Source: Cruorifilaria tuberocauda (taxonomy: Eukaryota > Nematoda > Chromadorea > Rhabditida > Onchocercidae). Taken from it: a stretch of 64,000 nucleotides of DNA. This document shows, in pieces, positions 41,501-55,139 of this stretch (position 1 is its first letter; each line of letters starts with the position of its first letter). The stretch is from contig JABVXU010000085.1 of the NCBI GenBank assembly GCA_013365365.1, positions 62,001 through 126,000 on the forward strand, given 5' to 3'. Below the pieces are notes generated by a model. That model saw nothing but the letters and a program-made list of their open reading frames with translations. It was not told the origin of the DNA and searched no databases. The position numbers were made by a program, and so were the translations under genes.

Positions 41501-44385
41501 TTACACGGGTGACAAAAATGATCTGATATCTTTCTTGTATTCTTTCAATGGCTTGCTGTTTAAAGACTGGTACAATCGAATCATTTCCTCTGCATAGTCC
41601 CCTTCTGGTGTTTCCAGGATCATTGGTAAATTGTCGAAGCGCGGATCAGCCATAAGGTGACGAAAAGCTGCTAATTTCAGCATACCTTTACCAATATTTG
41701 CATGACGATCCAGTCTCGAACCAAGATCACCTAAATTTACTAAGCCAGATTTTTATTATACAGGTAGAATCTGCATGTTTGAATTTGTTTTTTAATCTGC
41801 TTAGTGACAATATGGAGATGCCTGCTTTTCATTGTAAAAAACTACAAATAGATTTATATCATTATTCACAAATTAAAAATCCGAAAGGAAAAGTTTTTTA
41901 ATTATTTCAAATTTACCCATCGAGTCATTGATATGAAACGCACGGAGATACTGAAGACCAATAATATTCTCAAATTGGATGATAGTTTCTTTATATCCGT
42001 CTTCTGATCGTATGTCATAACCTAAATTTAGCAGTGCAAATGCTGTGGCAATAATTGAAGATTTTTAGGAATCTTTATTATTCTACAAAAGTATTTAGCA
42101 AAAGATTAAACAGGATTAAAAGATTGCAAGTAGAATAAAACTTCGATATAAAAATGAACACTTTGCGCTGAATTAACAACTCTTCTAACAAAACTATAGA
42201 AGTTTTCTTTTGATTGGAGGGGAGTTGAACTCATGAGGAATTGGATTCAGATCTATCATAAGCCCAAAAACTTATTCATGGTGAACCCTAGGAACTGAAC
42301 TCAAATCCATTTATTATCTATTTGGTCTTATAATGGAAGCGAATTGAGGCTGACCTGTATCAGTAAGCAATATTTTCTGTTATCTGCTTCACATATATAA
42401 ATTTGTTTTTATAGAAATAGAAAAAGAGCGTTTGACACATTCATGCCTTGGCATAGATACAATAATACGATAATTCGAAAGTATTAACTTTGGATGTAAG
42501 TAACTTCGCACGATGATAAAGCTTTTATCACTATATTACAACTAGATTTTTCTATTAAATTACTGAGTTTGAATCTAAATAAATATTATAAAACTGACCC
42601 GCAGCAAAAATATGACATGTATCAAGGCATACTCCCACTCGCTTTTTATTTTTAACCAAACTAATAATTATCTGTAGCTCTTCAAACTTTCCACCAATAG
42701 TATTTCCCTGTCCAGCCATCGTTTCAATCACTGAAAAAGGAAATGTTTTGCAAAAAATGCGGCAAGATTTTGAAAAAAAACCGCTAATACAAGTTTTTAA
42801 CAAATTTCTTTGTTTAAGTGAGAAAATAACGAAGATAATTTCGTGTTTGTTTTTCAAATGATTTTTGCGAACTTCTTACCGAAATAAAATTTTGGAAATC
42901 AGTCAAACTTTGGAAAAGTATAAAAAACAAACAAATTGTAATATATTCAGTGTGATCCATAACATAATTCAAAGTAGCAGCAATTGTTTTGATACATTCT
43001 TGACGAGTACATTTTCCTGCCGTAGATCCTAAAAATTAGTTATTAACTATGAAATGTCCAGAAACTTATTCTTGTCCTGGAATGATTTTTCTTAATTTAA
43101 CCATTTACTTAAAACTTTTTTCCTATAATTAACTCACAAATTACGTCTTCAAATCGTTCAATAACATTAATTAGTGATTATTTATCATAGCGATGGGACG
43201 ACTGAGTCAAATCTTATATTTTAAAGCAGAATGAGAAAGAAAACAATGCATGAAGCTTTCTAAGGATTTTCTGGAATCCAATAAAATAAAATCAAAGTAA
43301 AACTTGAACATATACATTTACCAGGATGAATATTATAATAGAGGATGCCAAGCTGTTCGCATCGTTTACATTCGTCTAACATGCATGCTCGAGCTCGATC
43401 CAGTATTTCTATGTCACTACTGCCACAATTTATCAAATATGACCCGTGCACAACAATTTGGTCCATTGGAAATTCTAATTTCTATCGAAGTAAAGAAAAA
43501 GAGTTAATGCATGATCAAGAATACAACTTTATTTAATTTTCCACTGTGTAATGAATTAACAAGACAGTGTCAAGCCTAACATACTGGATGATTTTTTATG
43601 GCATCATACGCATTAAATAAATATACCTGTGCGGTTTCACGAAATGCTTGCACCATTTCATTTTTCATGGGTGGACTATTCCATGAACGTTGGTTCCGGA
43701 CAAAAAAAGCAAAAGATCGGCATCCAATAGATATGGCATTGTAAAAACCTTGTTCTAAACCTCCTGGAACGCAATTTTTTATATAGAACACAGTAAATGA
43801 ATATCTCGAAGATCCATTTCAACGAAATGTTTATAATCACATAAAGCATACCAACCACTCTGTTTATTATTCATGAACTAGCTACACAGATCTAATAAAT
43901 TACTACTTTTTATTACACACTGATTTTTTCCTCTAAAATTTAACATAAAGAATAAGGGAAACAGTACCTACTACACTAACATGTGCTCCGAGCATTTTCT
44001 TTGATCCAGCAGCGGCTTCCATCACTTTCTGCGCAATGGGATATATCGATGAACTGTTCTCATTAGAACTTACTTTAGTTGAATGTTTTCGTTTTTGAGT
44101 GACCTGAAATATGGTATCTAGTTGACATTTTTAAAATTTCTCCATTCATAAAATACTTAAATCTTCAAATTAAAAAATTCTTTCTTTTATCTAATTTTCC
44201 ATATTCCTAACAATGACAAGACTCTACTGACAAGACAGAATGACAAGACTTATAATCCATTTAACGGTACAGTTAACTTGACAGATATCTCTTCCATGTC
44301 AATAATGTCCTGCACTGATAAAACATCTTACTTTTGTCCATTCCCTACTTTTCGTTCTATCGCTGTTACCACATGATTTTTTCAT
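41501..44385 (-). CDS. apn-1: Endonuclease IV family AP endonuclease (APN-1)
   Basis: Predicted zinc enzyme of base excision repair that cuts DNA 5' of abasic sites. Eight exons (44385-44332, 44103-43968, 43763-43627, 43481-43322, 43028-42933, 42730-42599, 42021-41917, 41730-41501) give 349 aa, all in phase. All nine metal ligands of the Nfo fold are visible: His121 (VVHGSYLIN), His161 (NIHPG), Glu197 (ETMAGQG), Asp231 and His234 ([10 protein letters not shown]), His268 (FHINDS), Asp281 and His283 (DRHANIG), and Glu313 (ILETPEGD). A short Lys/Ser-rich N-terminus (residues 1-60) precedes the TIM barrel and could hold a nuclear signal. The start is the first ATG of a 54-base exon that fits in phase and follows an AG. 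Confidence 0.93.
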
Positions 44386-46041
44386 CTTTTTAAAATCAAA
44401 GTTTCAGTTTCCTTGGCTTAATTATGATCGATTCCCATTTGAACATCTTTTTCTTCCGATTCTCCTCCTCTAAAACTGCTTCAGCACGGTCCAATTTCTG
44501 CAATCTGGTCCTTTCTTGATTTCCGATTTCTCTATATCTTGTGGAACATTAGTAAAAGAAGTTCCCAACATATTAACAGCATTCAAGAACTCAATAATAC
44601 TACTCTGGAATTTTTAGCATGATTTCCATTCGATACTCTTCCATCAACCAAAATAAGATTCTCAAAAGTTATTCACGAATTTTTAATTGTTAATCACAAT
44701 TTGATTATCCATTGAAATAATTTATGACTATCGTTCAAAGAAAACATTTTTTTTACTAATTATGAACAAAATGCAAAAGAAAAAAATACACATTTAGAAA
44801 ATCTAATCACTAAGAGTAAAAAAACGACTGGAGAAGGAACGGATGAACATTTATATAAAAAGGGAATTAAGAAAAAAAAACCGAGCTGAAAATCATCTAT
44901 GTTCACGACCAACATTTCTATAAAAAAAAGATCGTAATTTACTTGCAAACCAATATAAAAGAATAAAAAGCACAGCTAGACATTTTTACAAAGAAAGTAT
45001 AGACTAGATGTAATTTCATGTATTTATATAATTGCCACGGAACTAAGATTCCTTCAGTATAACTTCCTTTTTTCAAAGCCAAAAAACAGGAAAAATAATA
45101 ATCATTACAATTGTACATGAACTGATTTACACACACTATTCTGATTATTTGATTGATGCAATTTTCACACGAAACTAGTTTGTTACTTCTAGTTTACAAA
45201 ACAATATTTCCAAGAATCTTTCACGAACGTCAAACTTCATAAGACAATAAAATAGAAGAATCTCCACAATCCAAAAATTGAGGTGCTGAATCCAATGCTG
45301 CTGGAAAGCTTCCCGAATGAGATCTAGATTGACTAGTCCAGAAAATTATGTTTTTGCGATTCATTCCACAAGGAAATTAAACTTTTCTATGAAGCATCGT
45401 AATGAACGATACATTCAACTCATTTTTTTAATCACTGAGTCACCAGCTTCTTCCTGAAAATTATATTCAACAGCAGGAACCAAGTTAGTTATTACTCAAT
45501 TCAGCCGCTGTTTTTGTCTCATACTTATTAAAAATTCATTGCTACAACATTATAATCAACAAAATACCTTTGAAATTTCACTGCTGCTTAATTTTATCGT
45601 CATATCTGTCTTAATTGATTTCTTACTTCCTGAAAGAAATTTAGCTTATTTTTTATTTTTGCAACTTGGAAAATATAACAGTTTAAAAAAGGAACATGAC
45701 TCAAAACGTTTAAAAGTAGAAACCTGAACCCTAAACTCTCTATCGGACTGCAACAAAACAATTAGGCATAATCTTAGTACTTCGATAGTATGTAACTGAC
45801 AGGTGGAAGATTAGAGAAACTTGGCTAAATTTAGACAACGAACTGTTTGAAAGAGAACTTTATTATAGCCCTATATTACCCTTATATGCTCACAGTTATC
45901 GTTCGGGTATTCGAATAATTAGGCAAACACATAGAAATAATTAACAGTCCTTAAGAAATAATTTCTTTCCTCTTTTTCCGAAATAAAATGTTTCTGATTT
46001 ACTGCCTTACGCTGGCTGACTAATATTCTGCTTCATAATTA
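44386..46041. other. Intergenic region
   Basis: About 1.7 kb between APN-1 and the MBOAT7-type gene. No supported exon. A minus-strand AATAAA (plus-strand TTTATT at 45859-45864), about 180 bases past the MBOAT7 stop, may be its polyadenylation signal. Confidence 0.5.
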
Positions 46042-49000
46042 TCACGAATTCAAACCTGTTGAAATCATTAATGATTTGTAAAACCATGAAAATGTAATAA
46101 CTGCAATCATAATCCAGTGTACATGGAAATATACTGAATTCCAGTACCGAATCGTATCATGCCATGTTAATAATAAAAAACCGGAAGCCATGAATGCAAA
46201 GCCAAGCTGTCGTATTAAATACCAACTACAACGAAGTTGATAATACAAAGATATATTGGAGAAGAGAAAGATAGAGAAGATTTCTGACAATGAACACATA
46301 CAGCATACTATATCAAACAGAAAATAAGATTTATTATATCTACCAAACTGTCATTTTTACTCATTATTCGGCATAGCTCTCGATGTAACATATGAGTTGC
46401 TAAATATATGAGCCAAATATACGAAAGTTTTCCGCGCAATACATTTACAAATGGCTTACAAAATAGTGAACAAAAGCGGTAATTTGCCATGAGGATCCTT
46501 TGGCACTAATGATAGAATACTGTCCTCCGCCACTGTACAAAGAGGAACTGTAAGGAAGGATAGGAAATAGCCCGGATGCACACCATGCCAAAATGCACTC
46601 ACTGACATCGTCAGTAACATCCTGAAACATCCCAATTATGAATTCTGCGAAATTTACAAAAAAGAGATAGTGATCATAAATCAGCAATTATTTTTCTTTG
46701 TTAAGAGATTCTGTGATCTTATGTTCCGTTGTAGTTTCTTACTTTACAACCTATCGGAAAAAAACTCATAAATAAATGACTTAATAATACCCCAAAGATC
46801 GCGGTACACGTTTGTACACACAGTTTGCAAGCCAGAATTGAACCGTGCGGTTCCAAGCCCTTATCCCACCTCGAAATGAAGCATTCAGTTCGATCGACCA
46901 AATATCCAAATTACGTATTGCTTCCGAATTATAACTTATCTCCTTTTTATTCATTTGTTCTCTAAATCGAAAAAACAATCATTTTGATAATAAGATTTTT
47001 TTATTAATTCACTTAATAGTATATCGTTACTTGATACTGTGGTCGATCAATCTTTCAAGAAAGTTTTATGCGAGTGTAGAAATAGTCACAAAAAATTTTG
47101 TTTTGATTTGAATAAGAAATATTACTTCAAAATATCGATTTTATTGGGTCCTTTACCAGCCGATGGACAACTTTCCTCTGGATAAATTCCAATTCCATTC
47201 AACACACAGATTGATTCCGCAACCATCCACGCGCTATATACACGACATCGCATCCACAGAAATACTAGGAAACTAACTGATATTCGGTAGTAGGGTGTTT
47301 CATCAAAAAATTCATCTTCGCGCATCTTCTGATAAAGAAATTTTGCAATAATATCAAAATTTTAAATAAGTAATCGACAATACAAAGACCATTTACTATT
47401 TCTTAATAATGCATATAACTAGAACTTCAAAAATATTTAATATGTTCATTTTTATAAATCAATTAGTGGACATTTCTTATATAATTCGATGAAAAATGTG
47501 ATACAACAAATCCAACAAACCTCAAGTGGGAAAGCATACAAGAGCAAAATAAAAGCAGGTAAAGACCAAGCAAGATTATATAAACGCCATTTAATATGTT
47601 TCCAAACGGATATTTCCATTATTTTATCATTATCGACAACATCTCGGTACATTGCATATGTATAATATGGACCTTAAAAAATATAAAATTATAAAAAACA
47701 AAAATATAAAGACCTTACATATTGTATATATGTATCTTGCTTCATGAAATCTCGTTTACTGTTAGTCTTCGCAGGACCAATAAAGTATATTCACGGTGAA
47801 AGATCTACTATAAAAGACTTCGGAATTTCTGAAATGATATATTTTAAATAAGTTTGGACAACTGAAATATAGATACTCCAACACAGTATAGCTAATTATA
47901 GCATTCGTTCATTGCAGCTGTAATGAGGTCAAAAGAAAAAATATTTGGAATATGAAATAACAAATAAAGCTTTATAATTCAATCAGTTCTTTTAATAGAT
48001 AAATTAAAAAGATTATGCGGTGATACAGGAATTACACAACTACCACGTAAAACTGAAGGAAGTGGGTGGGTTAATTGGTGAAGTATGTGAATATATAAAT
48101 TTTATATTTTAATCAAATGAAAAGTAGAAAAAATGAATGATGTCAAAAATTGACTGTCAAAGTATGAAAAATAATGATACCAGTAAAAAGGCCCGGGAAA
48201 TTATATAAATATAAAATTGTCTGCCACCATGATGGCTGTTCAATGAATCGTGTCCTATTTGGATCGAACTTCATCTCATCTTTTTTTCTACTATCAGCAA
48301 TTTCGAAACTTAAACCAATAAGCTGCAATAAGTGATATTTAGGAAAACAAAAAAGAGAGTTTCCTTTATATTAAGAAAAATGAAGCCTTGCTCGTATTTA
48401 TTGGTCAAGTCACCCAAGCGAGCTCTCGATGAATATGTTGCAGACGAAAATTATCAAATTATAAGGGAAAAATATGCAAATAATACCTTCCTAAAATGAA
48501 ACATAATTATTGCTGCTAAGGAGTAACTCACAATTATAATGCAATAAAACTAACATAAGACATCTACCCTGCTACCAACCATTATAAAAAACTTTTTATT
48601 ACAGCTATTTATTACATATTTCAAGCAAGAATAAGTCAGCTCTTTCCGCGATACTTGATGGTTATAGTATCACTGAAACATACTCTTAACGTCATAATTA
48701 GCTGAACGGCATTTGAATGAGAAACAAGAGCTGGAAAACCGATCAGATGTATTGCTCGAAGAACTCCCAAATAAATGAATGTTATAATGAAGGATATCAA
48801 CGGCAAATACCTAGAAAATGTTACAAGCTCGAAATATGCACGATAAATATTGCGAATCTCTTATAATTCATGCTATGAAATGCTATTCTCAGAAAGTGTG
48901 CAAAATATTAGTAAGCACAAGATTACCGGTTTTTCACTGCCGAATTTATAATAATATTTATAATCACAATAAATAGAGAATATAATAATTTCCAACCAGT

Positions 49001-49295
49001 AAAATAGTAAATCAATGAAATACCAGTAATTCCACCACATATTTCACGAACTATGCCCCAACGCACCTAAATTTTCGATTTGTTATGAATTATCTCAAAT
49101 TTAATATTCTGCGACTTATGTTAAACTTTTACCAGAACATGTAAAATCAATTAAAAAGCTTTTCTATGTACCAATGTTAGATAAAAAAGTTACCTGTCGC
49201 ATAAGAATAGAAAATAAGAAAGAAATAATAAGCAATTCACTGTAGATTAAATCATCTATCCTTTCCAATAGCAATTCAGATAAAGCTTCCACCAT
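46042..49295 (-). CDS. mboa-7: MBOAT7-type lysophosphatidylinositol acyltransferase
   Basis: Predicted multi-pass ER membrane enzyme that attaches a polyunsaturated acyl chain to lysophosphatidylinositol. Ten exons (49295-49194, 49066-48927, 48810-48684, 48322-48181, 47672-47521, 47328-47126, 46961-46791, 46621-46460, 46399-46361, 46225-46042) give 473 aa, nearly identical in length to human MBOAT7 (472), all in phase. Conserved MBOAT motifs are RAWNRTVQFWLA with Asn326 and SAFWHGVHPGYFLSFLTVPL with catalytic His358. The C-terminal DTIRYWNSVYF resembles MBOAT7 (DTLRYWASIYF) rather than other MBOATs. Exon 9 is only 39 bases. The ATG follows an acceptor-like AG by one base. C. elegans mboa-7 sets the arachidonate/EPA content of phosphatidylinositol; the same role here is inference. 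Confidence 0.92.
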
Positions 49296-49296
49296 A

Positions 49297-49298
49297 CT
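49297..49298 (-). promoter_or_regulatory. Candidate trans-splice acceptor of MBOAT7 gene
   Basis: AAAAATTAG on the minus strand ends one base before the ATG, leaving no room for a conventional 5' UTR. This points to a spliced-leader 5' end. Confidence 0.45.
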
Positions 49299-51749
49299 AA
49301 TTTTTGTTTGATTTGTTAAAACTGATCCAGAAATCATCGAAATCGATACTAAGAAACCTACAGATAAATTTTTTAGCTTATGTGGAAATAATGCGATACT
49401 TCGAAATTTCCATACTCACAAATAAAATATTAAAAGACAAAAAAAACCAGTAAGTACAGTACATATAATAAATTGAAGGAAAGTTCTCAGAATGAAAGAA
49501 ATAAACACAGTGGGTACAGATTTTTACTATTTTGACAAGAAGAATAAGATGATTAATGCGTCCGAATAAGATGGAGAGAATACAACTGGTTTAATAAACA
49601 TCGATTCTGCACTTTTCGCATCACAGATATCTTAAGTTTCTAACGTATTCGAGACAAACTCGATTAATAACCTATAAACTGAAGTGAAAATAAACTGATA
49701 GCTTTTCTCCAAAAAAGCCATAGGAATCCTTCTATAGCATTTAGATTATAAAATACGGAAGGTATATCGGAAAAGAATATAGAGATCAATTACTGCGAAA
49801 GATATTTCAGATGACTATTTAGCTGATTGATTCAATCATTCTGGATTTGTCCGAAAAGTTACTACTACTGAAAACTGAAACTTCTTAAGCATACATCTTC
49901 CTGTACTCTGTTTTGCTTCTGCAATATAAATAATTTCTTTTCCCTTCTACTATGAAAAAATTGCCTGATTCATTGACAACAATTTCACATTACCAAAATT
50001 TTAAAAGCTAATCATTACTTTCTATTTATTTTCTAGAAAGAAAGACCAAGAATGACAAATGATTTATATCAAAAATTTTCGAAATTGCTTGAAATTTGGC
50101 CCAATTTACATAGAAGGCATGCATATAAAATGCAATTCGATCTAAAAAAATTAAGAGATTTTTAGAGTGTGGAATGTTTATGAGCAAAACTTGAAAAGTT
50201 GTATAGAATCTTATAAAAAAGTTAAAATTAATCTTAAATTAGTCTTAAATTACTATTAAAAAATTTTTATAGGGAATTCCAAAATTACCGTAAAACCGGT
50301 ATTATTCGCTCAATATCACATTTTTGTACTCACTCTGCCAATCTTTCATTACTGTTCATTCTTGACTTCCTTGATGACATCAACCCTTGGGAACCAATAC
50401 CTTTTGATGTGTGCTGTAAAATATTGTACACCTGTAAAGCGCTTCATATACATGATGGAACGTTTTTTGTACACATTAGCCAGTACCAAACAAAAAAAAA
50501 CTAAACATTTAGTACAGTTTCAACTAAGCTCAGAAAATAACATTACTAAGGAAAATATCTTACAGCACTCTACACCGCTACTTCTAAGTTTGTAAATATA
50601 CTGTACAAAATAACATAAGTTCAGAGAAATTACAATAAAAACCATACATATTAAGGTATCAGCAGTTAACATCTAGCAATATTGCGATATCACTATCAAG
50701 TGCGTGTAGGGAAGGTTGAAAGTAACGTCAAAGGATAAGTAAAATAAAACAAGCTATCGAGAAACTTTTGCGGATGGTAGTAAGGCGAGTTTTCTAATAA
50801 TTTCTAGAGCTTGTGGATCTAGGAAACAGTAAATTCCCGGCATGACTCAGACTCTTTTCAAAGGAAAGACCTTCAGCCGCTTCTATTTGGAGAGCATTCA
50901 TGAGTATAAAGGGGTTCGTCCATTTCACCGTCTCATTGCAATTAGCTAGAGAACTGGAGAATATCGGCAACGATATTAATATTGCCACCTACAGGTTACT
51001 GTTCCTGAGGGTAAATTATCATACCTGTCGATTTAACTTTAAAAATTCACCACTGTCGGTACTTCTTCGTTTCTTCGATCTTTATTTTCCTGTTAAACTG
51101 AATGCACCATATAAACTAAATTCGTGATCCACTTCTCTTCCGTTTTATTCCTCTTCTCAGAGAGGGATAACTTTGATCAACATCTATGAACTTCTAGAAA
51201 GTTATATCACTAGGCTTCATTAGAATGAAATTGACTGATGTTTGATTCCATCACATAAACTTGTTTAAAATTAACAAGTTTATACGTTTATTTTAATACT
51301 TGATTAGAGAAAACCCAAATGTTTTTGACGTGAACTTTTTATAAATTTGTGAATCAGTATCTAAATCATGCTAATTGTAGAAATAAAATATTCGAAATGT
51401 TTAATCATTTCTTTTTTTTGCAATAAAACAAAGTCATTACATTTAAAAGCACGAATACGATACAATTACCCCAAAAATCACAGAGAAGAACAAAGCAATA
51501 TCTGAAGAATTAATATATCGTTGCTTCGGAACAGTACTTCACATTTTGCAATCAATAAACCAATAATATCTATCATACTTCATAATTATTGATCAAATAA
51601 TCGAAGTATCAGGTAGCGTTATGCTAAAGTATATGGATTTCTTTTGTTCTTCAAACATATTCATTGAAATCGATCTTCGAAGGAAATGAAAATTAACTTC
51701 AAAATAATGAAAAATTTTTGAAATGAAGGAGAACAAGAGTAAATGATAG
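49299..51749. other. Intergenic region with an unexplained open frame
   Basis: About 2.4 kb between the MBOAT7 gene and the serine protease. A minus-strand frame (50988-50794, 64 codons) is less AT-rich than its surroundings but matches no family I recognise and lacks a clear gene context. Otherwise nothing was seen. Confidence 0.4.
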
Positions 51750-53503
51750 TTAAAGGATATCATTATCATTGAGCTGAAGCAATTTCATTTGCGAATTCAC
51801 CCATCCAGTAACAGCACTAATTTTAGCATACACTCCGGGGATGTTATTCCGACCGCATCCATGACCCCAACTGACTACTCCTTGTAGTTCCCATCTTTGA
51901 CGTGCATGACTGTAACACACTAACGGACCACCTGAATCACCCTGAAGAACATTATTGAGATTAAAGTGGATTCCTGGAACATGGACATTCTTAGGGATGC
52001 TAATCTTTGATTTATTCCGATATTATCATATCTCATTCTCACTTTCAAGATATTACTTTAGAGAAAAACAAAGGAAGAAAAGAAACCTGACAAGCATCAG
52101 CACCACCGGAACCAGCGCAAAGCATAGATAATGGATCCACACGGCCGAAATAATGCAAAATACTATTACAAATAACAATTGGTATAATTGGAACATGTGT
52201 CTCACGTAACTTCGATGAAAAACTACCACTTTCTTCTTGAAAACCCCATCCTATAAAAAGACATAGAGAATTATGCAGAAGGACGGTAAGTCAAAGAATT
52301 AATAAGAGTAAGCATGAAATTTCCGGCCTAAATAATTTTCTCCGTTTTTCTTGACGTATCCCTTACATTACATTAATCAATAATACTATTTACACCTGTA
52401 ACAATGCAGTTGTCTGCCGTTGATGGCTCCAACATCGGTAAACATATCGGTAATACATTTTCGCTAAAGTTTAATTTTCCATGTAACCTAAAATAATACT
52501 AAGCTATTAGAAGGATATTTTAATAATACGTTGAAGTTTCCCGAATTTTTCAAGGAATACTATCCTTGAAATTACTGGGATGAAATAATCTAAAATCCTA
52601 GCTGATGAAATTTCATTTAATTTAATAATGATAGGAATCTTCACCTGGCAATAGCGATGTCAAATGAACTTGGCATAAGGACATTAAATAACGGATGTAT
52701 TGAAATATTACGAATTCCATAGCTTTCTCCGGATCCAATTTCATGACCACCGATGAGAATTGTATAACGTGCTGGATTACGACTGAAGATATGAGACCCA
52801 TTAGGAAAACCATCAATTTTGCTATTTGACTTTCTTGGTGTTTTCTTTTTAGTAACATTTTATCTGTTACCCGCAAAGAATCAAAAATCTACCAGCGTTA
52901 ATAAGTTTGCCTACTAATATTCAGTTTCTCAAATCAACTCCATTCAGATTAGAACGCATTTGAACAGAATTGAACCTCCGAGAGAAGCAGTGCGCAGCAG
53001 TGATAACGATATCATCACTGAGAAGCGCCGCGCCACATCGATGAATCTTTGTTTCAGTATAGATCAGCTGCACGGTCCAAGGCCATATATGTGGTGTTGA
53101 CTCGTTACCTCCAACTACACGACGTTCGTCCTGCTACAGATTTATCAATTCCTCGGATCAGTATATCTCGGGTGCAACAGTTTTCAGAATATTAGCAACT
53201 TGTTCGAAGAAGAAATGTGCAAAACACGAAAATAGTCTCAAGGTATGTTTTGCTTCTAAGTTAAGTTTCCGTTGTTTTGCGATCGATCATAAAAATCAAT
53301 GTAAATTTCTCTGATCAGTCTAGTCCTACATTTAATAAAATGAAAAAGACTGGCACAAATAAACTTACAGTGACAAATTTGCCATTATCGATAAGGCTAT
53401 CTAAATTGTGAGAACGACCACAAATTTCTATCTTTTCTGAATGCGAATTTACAAATTCAATCAGTAGTAAAACTAACGCTTCTAACACTTGGAAATATCG
53501 CAT
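51750..53503 (-). CDS. Secreted trypsin-like serine protease (S1 family)
   Basis: Predicted extracellular zymogen. Six exons (53503-53369, 53133-52976, 52782-52645, 52487-52396, 52250-52087, 51941-51750) give 292 aa, all in phase. It has an N-terminal signal peptide (about 1-21) and a short propeptide ending DERR, then VVGG at 51-54. The catalytic triad is His93 (TAAHC), Asp139 (SSFDIAIAR) and Ser232 (GDSGGP). The residue equivalent to chymotrypsin Asp189 is present (DACQGDSGG), predicting cleavage after Arg or Lys. Cys42 of the propeptide region could tie to the catalytic chain. There are no extra CUB, LDL or SEA domains. The ATG lies a few bases after a TTTGTAG acceptor. It resembles nematode TRY-type proteases; the individual ortholog is not assignable. 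Confidence 0.92.
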
Positions 53504-53510
53504 TTTTAAC

Positions 53511-53512
53511 CT
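53511..53512 (-). promoter_or_regulatory. Candidate trans-splice acceptor of serine protease gene
   Basis: CATTTGTAG on the minus strand precedes the start codon by seven bases, with no upstream coding exon recognised. Confidence 0.4.
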
Positions 53513-55010
53513 ACAAATGACTGAACCACAATTAGATGCTTCCAGCTAATAAGCAGAAATAATTCGTCTCATCAAGAGATTTTTTATAGTATACCCAAAA
53601 GGTAACAATCCACAAGAAAAATTTCCAGAAGAATGAGTGAACTCCTAAAATACGATCAAATCAAATGATCAGATCAAATGCAACTCACTTTCTCGCTAAT
53701 TAGCCATTCTCGGAATGTTTTTGTTTTTCCTTCATTCCAACATCACTAACTCTTGCCAAATCCCATATCGCAGATTTATTTGCAGAAATCTTGTTCTTCG
53801 GTAAAATAATGCCACTATGGTAAAAGGGATGTCAGAACATTGCAGAAGAGAATATTAAAGGTTAAAGTAATTTTATTTTGCTTGAAGAAAACGGAAGTTG
53901 CATATTTCATGTTGAATCTCAGTTATTCATTTGAAATAAAACCGAGCTTTTCCCAATCGTCAGGAGCATCATTTATGCAAATTTACACCAATTTTGAAAC
54001 AATCATATTTTTATAGCATAGTTGTGCCAGAAGGAATAAACTGGAATTTAGATTCACTCTAATTGCGGGTTTTCCCAATATAGTAGATTCTGATTGAAAA
54101 TGAGGCTTTGCCTCACTTGGAAATTTTAAGTTTTAAATCATTGCAATATGATTTCAATTCAAGGTTTCAAGATACAATTAGTTAATATTCAACACGATTC
54201 TTCAAGTACGTAATATCGCAAGGACACTACCTAGTTATACCTTTTAAAAATGTTGAAATATTTATATAATTACCATATAGACTAAATTATTCATATGTTC
54301 GGTACAACACCACTTTTTTATCCTGTTCCTTAATTATAATTATCCATGTTTGATTCGTTGTAATACCTTCATGATACCATTTTTTCTAAATTGGTGCCAA
54401 AATTAAAAGAAACGATCTCGTTCCAACATTTCCTCCTTCCTGTTCGAATGTGAAAGAGATTAGGTGAAGCAAACATTTGGTTTCAATTACCTTTGCACTG
54501 GAATCGAAAAAGAAATCATTTTTCCGAACCAAAATCAAAATGGTTCAGGAACAAATATCGGGCTGATAAGATTTAGAAATAATCTTTCTAATCAATTATC
54601 ATATTGATTGTGAAACTGAAATAATATACTTCCGGATGGCATTTTCAAAAAAAGGAAGTAATTGAAGTTGAACTATAACATTTGAAATATAACAATTAAA
54701 GACATCGTCGATATATCAAAAAGTACATGACTAGAAAATACAGAGATGTAAAGAAAAATTGATAATGATTTAAGAATTAGTAGACATTAATGAGATAAAT
54801 TAATTATTGAGTGAAAAATAAAAATTCAAGTTATAGTAACAAACAGTAATAATCACTTCCGTTTCTGTAGTATAACGCATACGCCGATTCATCAAGCCGA
54901 ATAATGAAACAAATGAGAATTTAGAAAGAATCTGCAATGGTCTATTGAACTGAGTTCATTTTAAATGTGATAAAGAAGATATAAATTGTCATATTAATAT
55001 ACGATCTTAC
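53513..55010. other. Intergenic region
   Basis: AT-rich, with no supported exon. It probably contains the promoter of the serine protease. Confidence 0.4.
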
Positions 55011-55139
55011 TGTTACTGTAGCAATTTCATTGTGATTTGAATGCCAACTAAAATCGTAGATTTCACTGTGGAATGGCAATATATAAGCTAATATATGGCA
55101 ATTCCTACTTTCAGGGGAAGATAAATTATATAAGCATAC
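55011..55139 (-). pseudogene. Orphan WD-repeat-like exon or gene fragment
   Basis: A minus-strand open stretch of 43 codons, bounded by CAG before and GTAAGA after, contains SEIYDFSWHSNHNEIATVT, which resembles the D-x-x-W-H core of a WD40 blade. No neighbouring exon continues a beta-propeller. The CAG|GTATGC at its upstream edge could equally be a donor, so the true exon may be the sequence before it. It may be a gene remnant, an unfound gene or chance. Confidence 0.25.

Noticed and set aside
42210..42350. tRNA-like B-box fragments (GAGTTGAACTC and similar) in an APN-1 intron
   Set aside because: No cloverleaf or A box could be built around them.
50362..50595. 77-codon plus-strand frame, and its antisense reading, as a mariner-like transposase remnant
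   Set aside because: No catalytic or terminal-repeat motif could be recognised on either strand.
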